Origin: Medakamo hakoo
Lineage: Eukaryota; Chlorophyta; Trebouxiophyceae; Coccomyxaceae
DNA length: 64,000 nt
Reading direction: 5' to 3'
Assembly: GCA_026636295.1 (NCBI GenBank)
Contig: CP089455.1
Location: forward strand, 434,001-498,000
Of this stretch, positions 31,291-41,228 are shown piece by piece; position 1 is the stretch's first letter, and the number at the start of each line of letters is the position of its first letter. The translations under genes were made by a program, and so were the position numbers. The notes beneath the pieces are model-generated. The model did not search any database and was not told the origin of the DNA. It was given only the letters and a program-made list of their open reading frames with translations.

Positions 31291-34274
31291 TCACCCCCCT
31301 AACGCGGCTGCGAGTTGTTCCTCAGCCGCTCGCAACGCGTCGGGCACCTTGCTCGCGTCGCGCCCGCCCGCCTGGGCCAGGCCAGGCTTGCCGCCACCCC
31401 CGCCGCCGCACATTTTAGCCAGGCCGCCAATGAACTTGCCGGCTTGCAAACCAGCTTTGATCGCGGCCGGGCTGGACGCGGCCGCCATGACAGCGCCCGA
31501 CTCGGTCGCGGAAATCAAAAACACGGCGGCCGGGTCGCCCAGCTTGTCCAGCAGGGCCGCCGCCGCGTCTTGCAGGGCTTTCCCGTCCACGCCGTCCAGG
31601 CGGGCGGCCAGGTACTTGGCGCCGGACGGGGACGTGACAGCGCTCGCCGCCAGCTCGCCCGCTTTCGCCAGCGCCAGCTCCGTCCGCAACGCCGCGGCCT
31701 CCTTTTGCGCCGCGCGCAGCTCGTCCAGCACGCCCGCGACCCGGTCGGGCAGGTCTTCGGCTTTCACTTTCAACCGCGACGACAGGGTGCGCACCACGCC
31801 GTCCACGTCCTGCAAGTACGACACCAGGGCCGGACCGACCACGGCTTCAATGCGGCGCACGCCGGACGCAATGCCGCTCTCAGACAGGACTTTGAACCCA
31901 CCGATCTGGGACGTCGACCGCACGTGCGTCCCACCGCACAGCTCCATGGACACTCCCGGCACGTCGACGACGCGCACGCCCGCGTCGTCGTACTTTTCAC
32001 CAAACATGGCGACGGCGCCGGCAGCTTTGGCTTCGGCCAGCGGCATGACGGCGGTTTGCAAGCCGTGGTCGGCGGCGACCCAGCTGTTGACCAGGGCCTC
32101 GATTTGCGCGAGTTCGCCCGGCTCCACGCCGCGCGGCAGGTTGAAGTCAAAGCGCAGGCGGTCGGGCTGGACGAGGGAGCCCTGCTGGGCGACGCCCTCG
32201 CCCAAGACTTGTTTCAGGGCGGCCTGGAGCAAGTGGGTGGCGGTGTGGTGGGCAGCGGAGCCGGCCCGGCGGGCGGGGTCGACGGAAGCCGTGACCTGTT
32301 GAGAGGGGAAGGTGGAGGAGGGGATTTTGGAGTCAGAGTGCGTGTGCAAGGCGGCCGCCGGGGGCCGGCGCCGCCCTCCCGCAAGTGCGCCCGCCCGCCC
32401 AAAATGCAGGGCAGAGCCCGCCCTGCGCGAAAGAAAAGGAAAGGTACCTGGTCGCCGACCGCCAGCTCTCCCGCCTCCACCGTCGCGCGGTGCACAAACA
32501 ACGCGCCGCCGGCCGCGCGCCTCGTCTCGGCCACGGTCGCGCGCCCGCCGCCCGGCCACGTCAGTTCGCCCGCGTCGCCGACCTGGCCACCGCCCTCGCC
32601 GTAAAAGGGCGTGGACTCCAGCAGGACGTCGACCGTGGTGCCGGCGGGCGCGGCCTCCAAACGTTGGCCGTCGGGGCTCAGCAGCGCGACGACTCCACAC
32701 GCCGGCGCGGCCGTCACGCCCTCATACCCGACAAACCGGGTCGCGCCGACTTCTGCGACCAGGTCGCCCAGGGCCGCCGCCGCCGTCAGGTCGACCGTCT
32801 TGGCCGCGGCTTTGGACCGGGCCTTTTGGGCGGCCATGGCGGCGGCAAAGCCGGCCTCGTCCACGGCCACGCCGCGCTCGCCCGCCGCTTCGACCGTGAC
32901 TTCCAGGGGGAAGCCGTACGTGTCGTACAGCTCAAACGCGGCATCTCCCGGGATGGGCCCGCCGGCCGCTTGCGCAGCAGCCAGTGCGTCCTCCAGCAGC
33001 TTTTTCCCAGCCTCCAGCGTGGCCGTGAACCGTTCTTCTTCGCGCCGCAGCTCGTCCTGGACGCGGGCCAAGTTTGCGGCCAAGCCCGGGTCGCACCCCG
33101 TCCCCAGGTCGGCCGCAATGGCGGCCAGGTCGGGCGTGAACACGTCGTCAATGCCCAGCAGCCGGCCCTTCATGACCACGCGGCGCAGGAGGCGGCGCAG
33201 GACGTAGCCCCGCCCGACATTGGACGGCGTGACGCCGTCGGAGATCAAGAACGCGCACGCGCGCGCGTGGTCGCCGATGACTTTGAGCGACGTCCGCGTC
33301 CGCTCGTCCGCGGTCGCGTATTCCACGCCCGCCCAGTCTGCTGCGGCACGCACCAGCGGGAAGATGAGGTCCGTCTCGTAGTTGTTGGGTACGCCTTGCA
33401 AGATTTGGGCGACGCGTTCCAGGCCCATGCCCGTGTCGATGTTTTGGTTGGCGAGCGGGGTGAGCGACCCGTCGGCCGACCGGTTGGACTCCATGAAGAC
33501 AAGGTTGTAAAACTCGATGAAGCGGGAGTCGTCGCCCAGGTCCGCGCCCTCGATGCCGCGCTCCGGGTGCAGGTCGTAGTACAGCTCGGAGCAGGGGCCG
33601 CACGGACCCGTGGGGCCTGAAGCCCAGAAATTGTCTTCCGCGCCCAGGCGCTGGACGCGGTGCGGCGGGACGCCGACTTGCTCCGTCCAGATGCGGGCCG
33701 CCTCGTCGTCATCCTCGTACACCGACACCCAGATGCGGTCGGCTGGAATGCCCAACACCCGGGTAGCCAAGTCCCAGGCCATGGCGATGGCTTCGTCCTT
33801 GAAATAATCGCCGAAAGAGAAATTGCCCAGCATCTCAAAAAACGTGTGGTGCCGCGCGGTCACGCCCACGTTTTCAATGTCATTGGTGCGGATGCACTTC
33901 TGGGACGTCGTCGCCCGCGAGTGGCGGCGTGGAGCCTGGCCCAGGAAGACGGGCTTGAATTGGAGCATGCCCGCGATGGTGAGCAGGACGGTCGGGTCGT
34001 CCGGGATGAGGGACGCAGACGGCAGGCGGGCGTGGCCGCGCTCCTCGTAAAAGCGGAGGAAGCGGTCCCGGATTTCGGCGCCGGACAGAGGCGTGGGTTT
34101 AGAAGGTGACGCTGCCGTCGTGACCGCATGGTCCGTGCGGACGGAGGCGGACAGGGCGCGCAGGGCGGCGCGCAGCGGCGGCGGTGGGAGGGCGGGCGTG
34201 AAGGGCCGAGAGGTCGGGAGCAGGGCTGTAGAGCCGACTGTGGTTTTGATGGGCGTGTGTGAGAGGGCAGACAT
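31291..34274 (-). CDS. Alanyl-tRNA synthetase, organelle (bacterial) type
   Basis: Exons 32448-34274 and 31291-32295 (donor GTACCT, 152-nt intron, phase 0) give 943 residues. The first 60 or so residues (MSALSHTPIKTTVGSTALL...) are Ser/Thr/Pro/Ala-rich and transit-like. Then come the class II core (IRDRFLRFYEERGHARLPSASLIP, FFEMLGNFSFGDYFK, ELYYDLHPERG, DTGMGLERVAQILQG), the editing domain (HTATHLLQAAL near 626; CGGTH zinc motif near 728) and a C-Ala end with CGGGGGGKPGLAQAGG. It charges tRNA-Ala. The resemblance is to cyanobacterial/plastid AlaRS, so plastid and/or mitochondrial location is inferred. A cytosolic enzyme is presumably encoded elsewhere. Confidence 0.95.
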
Positions 34275-34288
34275 TCTAGGCACGGCCC

Positions 34289-34474
34289 TCACTCGCCAGG
34301 CACAGCACGCTTGTAGACAAGCCACAGTGACAAGCGCACGGCCTGGCCAGTGGTGCAGGCCGTCCACACTTCCCCCGAAACAAAAAGCGCACCCGTTGCG
34401 ACGACGGCCGCCGACGCCCGCACATGCGCTCCCGCCGCCGCCGCCAGGGCCCGGGACGCGCCGCGCAGCAGCAT
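34289..34474 (-). CDS. Small ORF, 61 aa, 14 nt upstream of AlaRS
   Basis: ATG at 34474 and TGA at 34289-34291, same strand as AlaRS, whose ATG lies only 14 nt further on. The product starts MLLRGASRALAAAAG, has a hydrophobic centre (ASAAVVATGALFVSG) and ends RLSLWLVYKRAVPGE, resembling small single-pass mitochondrial or plastid membrane subunits. No family recognised. The spacing is too short for an independent leader, so it is either an upstream cistron, a uORF, or chance in GC-rich DNA. Confidence 0.35.
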   Translation of the reverse strand: MLLRGASRALAAAAGAHVRASAAVVATGALFVSGEVWTACTTGQAVRLSLWLVYKRAVPGE

Positions 34475-34811
34475 GTCTTGACCGCTCAAGCGACGGGTGC
34501 GACACGACGACCGGGGCGGGCGGGCGCCCAACCGCATTGGGAAGAGGCGGGGCTTGTTTGTTTTTTCGTGGGAGAGCGAAAGGGCGTCGAAACAAGCCGA
34601 GCCGCGTTGTGGCTCGAGCGGGGCAAGTGAGCGAGGCGCAGACGTCTCGTTTCTTTTCGCAGGCCATTGGGGACGCGGGGGGGCTTGGACGCGCTGTGTG
34701 GCTCGCGCTCCTCTCTCCCACGCTGCAGGCCACACGCACAGGGCCACGGCACACACACCCCAGATCAAGCCCTTTTTGCCGTGCGGTCCTTTTTGCAACC
34801 ACACCCCCAAG
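34475..34811. promoter_or_regulatory. Divergent promoter region, AlaRS and 5-oxoprolinase
   Basis: About 340 bp between the leftward small ORF/AlaRS unit and the rightward 5-oxoprolinase gene. T-rich patch at 34558-34566. No TATA box or other motif I can name. Confidence 0.4.
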
Positions 34812-37800
34812 ATGGCCACCACACCGCCCGCCGCCGATGCGCACCCCACCCGCGCCTTCAAATTCGCCATCGACCGGGGCGGCTCCTTCACAGACGTGTT
34901 TGCAGAGGTAGGTAGAAGGGCCTGAGTGTGGACTTTGGGGACTGGGAGGGTATCTGATTGCGCTGGCCGAGGCGGCTAGCTTGCGCGCGCCGCCCTCACG
35001 ACTCAACCTCCATCCTTTTCTCTCCACAACGACAACAGTGCCCGGACGGCAAGGGCGGCACCAAGTACCGGTGCGCGTGTGTGCCTGCGCACGTGGAGCA
35101 GCCGCTGGCAGGCTTGAGAGAGAGAGAAAAAAAAAACGCGCTCAAAACCCTCCGTCACCGTCCCTCAACCCCCCACGCTCAGAGTCATGAAGCTCCTGTC
35201 CGTCGACCCGGCCAACTACCCGGACGCGCCACGGGAAGGCATCCGCCGCATCCTAGAACAGGAGACGGGCATCCCACACCCGCGTGGACAGCCGCTAGAC
35301 ACGTCCCGCATCGCGTCCATTCGCATGGGCACGACGGTCGCGACCAACGCGCTGTTGGAGCGGGACGGCGAGCGGTGTGCGTTGGCCATCACCGCCGGCT
35401 TCGCGGACCTCCTCCACATCGGCAACCAGGCCCGGCCGGCCATCTTTGACCTGGCCGTCCGGTGCCCGGGCGTGCTGCATGAAGCGGTCGTGGAAGTGGA
35501 GGAAAGCGTGGTCTTGCCCCTCGGAACCGTGCCGGGCGGGCGGGCGGGGCCCGACCCCGCTGCCGACGCTGAAAAGTATTCGCCGTCCGGCACCGACACC
35601 GCCGCGGTGACGGGTGAGGCTGTGCGCGTGGAAAAAGCGCCCAACCTGGACGTCGTGCGCGCCGACCTGCAACGCCTGTACGACGCGGGCTTCCGGTCCC
35701 TGGCCGTCGTCTTCAAGCACGCGGCGGCGTTCCCGCACCACGAGCGGGCGGTGGGTGAGGTCGCGCGCTCCCTGGGCTTCACGCAAGTCTCCCTGTCGTC
35801 CGACGTCTCGCCCGTCGTCAAAATGGTGCCGCGTGGGTACACAGCCACCGCGGACGCGTACCTGACCCCGCACATCGCGCGTTACATCGCAACGTTCCGT
35901 TCGGGTTTTGACGCGGGGCTGATGGGCGGCAACGACGGCGGTGCGCCGTCGCCTCCGTCTTCCTCCTCGTCCAGCCGCCTGGCGTTCATGCAGTCCGACG
36001 GCGCGCTCGCACCCGTCTCGACCTTTTCCGGGCACCGGGCCATTCTGTCGGGCCCGGCGGGCGGGTACGTCGGGTACGCTCGCACGACCCGCTGGGGTGA
36101 CGAAAAGGCTGCCTCCCCCTCCGCCGCCGTCGTTGTCCCGCCTCAGGTCATCGGCTTTGACATGGGCGGCACGTCCACCGATGTGTCGCGCTACGCGGGG
36201 TCTTACGAACACGTGCACGAGTCCACGACGGCGGGCGTGACCATCCAGGCACCGCAGCTGGACATCAACACAGTCGCCGCGGGCGGCGGGTCGCGCCTCT
36301 TTTACCGCAACGGCCTGGTGGAGGTCGGGCCCGAGTCGGCGGGCGCGCACCCGGGCCCGCTGTGTTACCGCAAGGGTGGGCACGCGGCCGTCACGGACGC
36401 GAACCTGGTCTTGGGACGGATTGTCCCGGCGTTTTTCCCGGCCATCTTTGGGCCGACGGAAGACGCGCCGCTGGACGCGGCCGCCGCGGAAGCCGGGCTG
36501 CGGGACCTGGCAGACCAAGTCAACGCGGCGGCCCGCGCGGCTGGGCAGGCTGAAAAGAGCTTGGATGAGGTGAGTGGTGTTGTGGGGGTAGGGTGTGGGT
36601 GTGGGTGTGGGCGGCGGCGGTCGGGGAACGCCCGGCAGAGCCCTAGCCCTGCGCCCGCCCCGCCCACGTCCCTGCCGCGCCTGCTCTCCCTCCCCGCCTC
36701 AACGCCGCCGCCGCGCACACTCAAAAAAACACAACAGGTCGCCATGGGCTTCATCCGCGTCGCCAACGAGGCCATGTGCCGGCCCATCCGCGCCCTGACG
36801 CAAATGAAAGGCCACGACACAGCCGCCCACACGCTGGCGGTGTTTGGCGGGGCGGGCGGGCAGCACGCGTGCGCGGTCGCCCGCGCGCTGGGGATGAAGA
36901 CTGTGTTCATCCACGCCCACGCCGGCATCCTGTCCGCCGTCGGCATCGCGCTCGCGGACGTGGCGGTGGATGTGAGGGAGCCCGTGGCCCTCCATTTAGG
37001 GGACGAGGGCGCTGGCGCGGCGCTGGCGGCCCGCCTGGACGCACTGGAAGGCCGGGCGCGGGCCGACCTCGCGGCGCAAGGCTTTGCCGACCCGGCCGCC
37101 ATCTCCGCCACCCGCTTCCTCAACCTGCGGTACGACGGCACGGACGTCGGCGTGATGACGGCGCTGGAGGCCTGCTGCTCTTCCTCGGTACCATCGACCG
37201 TCGACACGGCCGCCGCCCTGGCCTCGTTCGAGGCCTCCTACCGCCGCGAGTTTGGGTTTGTCCTGTCGGGCCGGCGCGTCGCGGTCGACGACGTGCGCGT
37301 CCGCGCGGTCGGGCCCGGCGCCCGCCCGCCCGACCCGCCGCGTGCACCGCCCGGCGACGGCGGCCCTCCACCCCTGCCCGCGCCGTCCGCGACGGCCTCT
37401 TCCTACTTTGAAGTCGGCGGCCGCCAGGCCACGCCCGTCTTTCGGCTGGACGACCTGGCGCCGGGCCACGCCATCCAGGGCCCGGCCCTCGTCATAGCCG
37501 ACACCTGCACGATCGTCGTCGAGCCGGGCGCGGTTGCCGTCGTCACGCCGGAACGCAACGTGCGCATCGACCTGAGCGTGGAGGAGAGGGAGAGCAGTGA
37601 CGAAAGCAAGGAGGCAGGACATGACGCCCCCACACACGCCGACCCCGTCACCCTCTCCCTCTTTGGCCACCGCTTCATGGGCATCGCCGAACAGATGGGC
37701 CGGACGCTGCAGCGGACGTCCGTCTCCGTCAACATCAAGGAACGCCTGGACTTTTCGTGCGCGTTGTTTGGGCCCGACGGCAGCCTGGTCGCCAACGCGC

Positions 37801-39371
37801 CCCACCTGCCCGTCCACCTGGGCGCCATGGCGGACGCCGTCCGTTACCAGGTCCGGCACTGGGCGCCCGGCGGGCCGGGCGGGTCGACCACGGGCTTGCG
37901 CCCGGGCGACGTGTTGGCCTCCAACCACCCCCAGCTCGCCGGCGGGTCGCACCTCCCGGACATCACCGTCATCACGCCCGTCTTTGACGGGGATGGAGAG
38001 GGCTCGGACATCGTGTTCTTCGTGGCGTCGCGCGGCCACCACGCCGACGTCGGCGGCATCACGCCCGGCTCCATGCCGCCGTCAAGCACGGCGCTCGCCC
38101 AGGAAGGCGCGGCGTTGCTGTCTTTCAAGCTCGTCGACGGCGCGACGGGCGAGTTTGATGAAGCCGGCATCACGGCCGCGTTGCAAGCCCCCGCCGCGCT
38201 CGCGGACCGCTACCCGGGCTGTGCGGGCACGCGCAACCTGGCGGACAACCTGTCCGACCTGCGCGCCCAGGTCGCGGCCAACCAGCGCGGCATCGCCCTC
38301 GTCCGGGCCCTCATCGCCGAGCACGGCCGCCCCACCGTCACGGCGTACATGGCCCACATCCAGGCCAACGCCGAGGCGGCCGTGCGGTCCATGCTGCGCC
38401 GGTTCTCCGAGCGGGCGGGCCTGCCGGCCGTCGGCACCGTGCACGCGGCCGACCAGATGGACGACGGCTCGCCCATCGCCCTGGCCGTCACCATCGACCG
38501 CGCTGACGGGTCCGCGACCTTTGACTTCACCGGCACCGGCCCCCAAGTCTTTGGCAACACCAACGCGCCGCCGGCCGTCACGGCGTCCGCCGTCATCTAC
38601 GCGATGCGCGCGTTAGTGGATTGCGATATTCCACTCAACCAAGGCTGCCTGACACCCGTCAAGATCGTCATCCCGCCCGGCTGCCTCCTGTCCCCGGACC
38701 CGGAAGCCGCGGTGGTGGGCGGCAATGTCCTCACCTCCCAACGCGTCACGGACGTGGTTTTGAAGGCGTTCGCCGCCGCCGCCGCCTCGCAAGGCTGCAT
38801 GAACAACCTGACGTTCGGGGATGGCGGGTCGGGCTACTACGAAACCATCGCCGGCGGCGCGGGCGCGGGCCCGACCTGGGCCGGGCGGTCGGGCGTCCAC
38901 ACCCACATGACCAACACCCGCATCACCGACCCGGAAATCCTGGAGCGGCGGTACCCCGTGGTGCTGCGGGCGTTCCACCTGCGCAGGGGGTCGGGCGGCG
39001 CGGGCGCGCACCCGGGCGGGGATGGCGTCGTGCGGGAGCTGGAATTCCTGCGGCCACAGACGGTGTCCATCCTGTCAGAGCGGCGGGCGACCCGGCCGTT
39101 TGGCCTGGCGGGTGGTGGGGACGGCGCGGCCGGGCTGAACCTGCTCATTCGGCGCGGGGGGCGGACCCTGTCGCTCGGCGGCAAAGCGAGCGTGCTGGTG
39201 GAGGGCGGGGACCGCCTGCGGATCCTGACGCCGGGCGGGGGAGGGTATGGGCGGGCCGACGAGGCGGGAGGGAGTGGTGGCGACGGCGCGGAGCGCGACG
39301 CCGGCGTGCCCGCCGCTGTGCGGGCGGCGGGCAGCGTGCACGCGTTCAAGGCCACGCAGGAGAGCGCGTGA
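34812..39371 (+). CDS. OPLAH: 5-Oxoprolinase (ATP-hydrolysing), full-length HyuA-HyuB type
   Basis: Exons 34812-34907, 35039-35070, 35183-36569 and 36738-39371 give 1382 residues. Junctions restore [19 protein letters not shown]. The N-terminal half is the HyuA-type ATPase ([66 protein letters not shown]); the C-terminal half is HyuB-type ([70 protein letters not shown]). It opens 5-oxoproline to glutamate using ATP in the cytosol, in the gamma-glutamyl/glutathione cycle. A non-conserved linker joins the halves near 37580-37640. The last 20 codons are repeated after the stop. A glutathione-degrading Dug2-Dug3 fusion lies 5.5 kb away. Confidence 0.97.
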
Positions 39372-39432
39372 GGCTGCCGTGCGGGCTGCGGGCAGCGTGC
39401 ACGCGTTCAAGGCCGCGCAGGAGAGCGCGTGA
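39312..39432 (+). repeat. 61-bp tandem duplication across the OPLAH stop codon
   Basis: Copy 1 (39312-39371) encodes the last residues [19 protein letters not shown] and the TGA. Copy 2 (39373-39432) repeats it with few substitutions and its own TGA, encoding ...[13 protein letters not shown] in a shifted frame. The period of 61 is not a multiple of three and copy 2 lies after the stop, so it is 3' UTR. Confidence 0.9.
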
Positions 39433-39546
39433 GAGGATGGCAGGAGGTGTGTGAGTGTTGCGCTTGGGTTTTTGTTTTTTGGTTGGTTGCACTCTCTCTG
39501 TGCTGCGTGGGCGTCCTCCCCCCATCTCTCCCTCTCCATCTGTGCC

Positions 39547-40704
39547 TCAACCATCGACCGCCAGGGTGAACGAGACGTACGGGTGGAATTCGCCAGCCAC
39601 GCCCTCCGCGTCGTCGCCACAGAATTTCGACGGCGCGGCCCCACCAAACAGGTCGGCCAGAACTTTGCGCAGTTTCGGGCCCGCCTTTGGCCGGGGCCGC
39701 ACCAGCACGGGCAGCAGGGCGGGCGGCAGGCCGTACCGCAGCACGGACTCGACAAACAGGCGCACCGCGCACACGTGCGCCCAGGCGGCGAAGGCTTCAC
39801 CGTACGCGGCCGCGCACCAGGCGGCCAGGGCGGACCGTTTGGCCTCCAAGTCTGCGCGCAGCGCCGCCGCGTGGTCGGCCGCTGAGACGCCGGGTTCCGC
39901 CGCGCCGCCGCCGCCCTCGATGTCACGCACCTGGACGCCCAGCCCCCGCGCCGCACCCTTGAACGCGTCCCCCACCCGGCGGAAGAGGGTGACGGTGTAC
40001 AGGGCGTAGTCCGGGTCTTCGCACGCGCAGCGCGCCGAGCGCGGGACGACCCACTCGGTCAACGTCTCGTACGACGCCAGCCAGTCGCGCACGGACCCGC
40101 GGGGCACGATGGCGGCGAGCGTGACTAAATTCTCTGTGTCGACGAGCGCGTCGGGCGGGAGCGTGGCCAGGTGCGGGGCCAGGTCGCGGACGGCCAAGGA
40201 CCCGGTGGCCCGCCGCGCGACGGCCGCCAAGGCGGCACGGGCCGCGCCGTACTCGCCCAGCCGCAGTTTGAGGTCGTCCTCCAGCTTGGAGATGGCTTCC
40301 GTGATGGAGGCGACGGTGTCGCCCAAGGGACGGCGCGGCGGGTACTTGCCCTCGTCCCAGGACCAGGTTTCCAGGTAGGACGAGGGCGGGAGGCCGTCGA
40401 CCAGGGCTGCGTCGGCCGTGGTGGTGGAGCCCGCGTCATCCCCGCCCGCCGGCGCGGCCAGCGCCAGGTCAAACAGCTGGCGACGCACCCGGTTGACGAC
40501 GCCCTCCACGGCCGCGTTGACGCGGGCCAGGTCGTCGGACAGGCCCATGAGCGCGTCGAGCGTGCCGACGCGCAAGTCGGGCGGCAGCGCGAAGCGGAAG
40601 TTGGTCGCCAAGTCCGCGTCGTAGGTTGTGCGGGCTTGGAGGGTGGCCCACGTGCGGTCGGCGGACTCGGAGACGGGCAGGGCGACGAGCCAGTAGGTGG
40701 CCAT
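39547..40704 (-). CDS. VMA5: V-type H+-ATPase subunit C
   Basis: Single exon, 385 residues, the normal size. MATYWLVALPVSESADRTWATLQ, FALPPDLRVGTLDALMGLSDDL, YLETWSWDEGKYP, VPRSARCACEDPDYALYTVTLFRR, AAWAHVCAVRLFVESVLRYGLPPALLPVL and the final GEFHPYVSFTLAVDG are subunit C signatures. In the V1 sector, subunit C links the peripheral stalks and governs reversible assembly on vacuole and endomembrane pumps. It converges with OPLAH, 175 bp between stops. The start is the only Met before the conserved YWLV. Confidence 0.96.
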   Translation of the reverse strand: MATYWLVALPVSESADRTWATLQARTTYDADLATNFRFALPPDLRVGTLDALMGLSDDLARVNAAVEGVVNRVRRQLFDLALAAPAGGDDAGSTTTADAALVDGLPPSSYLETWSWDEGKYPPRRPLGDTVASITEAISKLEDDLKLRLGEYGAARAALAAVARRATGSLAVRDLAPHLATLPPDALVDTENLVTLAAIVPRGSVRDWLASYETLTEWVVPRSARCACEDPDYALYTVTLFRRVGDAFKGAARGLGVQVRDIEGGGGAAEPGVSAADHAAALRADLEAKRSALAAWCAAAYGEAFAAWAHVCAVRLFVESVLRYGLPPALLPVLVRPRPKAGPKLRKVLADLFGGAAPSKFCGDDAEGVAGEFHPYVSFTLAVDG

Positions 40705-41228
40705 GGTCGTTGTCTGTGGTGACGGGGCGGACGGAGGATGGAGGTTCGGTTTCGCCGAGCGCGCGGGCGCACGTGTGCACGAAAAAACGCCCGGAAAGCG
40801 CGGCGCAGCTCACGCGGCGCACACGCTTCTGTTCAAGCGAGCCGCAAGCCCGGCTCTACGGCCTCAATGCCCACGTAGCGGGAGGCGGGGTGGGCGCTCG
40901 CACAGGGCGTGGCTGCGTGCCGGGGTGGATGAAGGCCCGAAAGTGTGCTCGATCGACTGGAGCGCCCCGTCGCACGGCTTCTCCAGCGTCTGGACGAGTG
41001 CGGGACGCTCGTGGCGTGTTCTCAGCTCGGGCGCGGACTGTCCCCGAACGGCTGCCGTGCTCGGGATGCGACTGCACCGCCGTGAAGAAAGAGAGAGTGC
41101 AGCAGCGACGAATGCTTTGCGTCCCACTTCTCAAAAAACACAAGGAAGAACGCTCGCGACGCGAGAAAAAAGCCGCCGCGTTTTCCCTGGAATTCCGGCA
41201 GCTCACCAGTCACACACGGCAAGCTCGC
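40705..41228. promoter_or_regulatory. Divergent promoter region, VMA5 and PG-binding-like gene
   Basis: 524 bp between divergent starts, with lower GC and A-rich stretches (41080-41170) than its surroundings. An open frame continues upstream of 41229 but has no coding character or homology. No promoter motif assigned. Confidence 0.4.
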
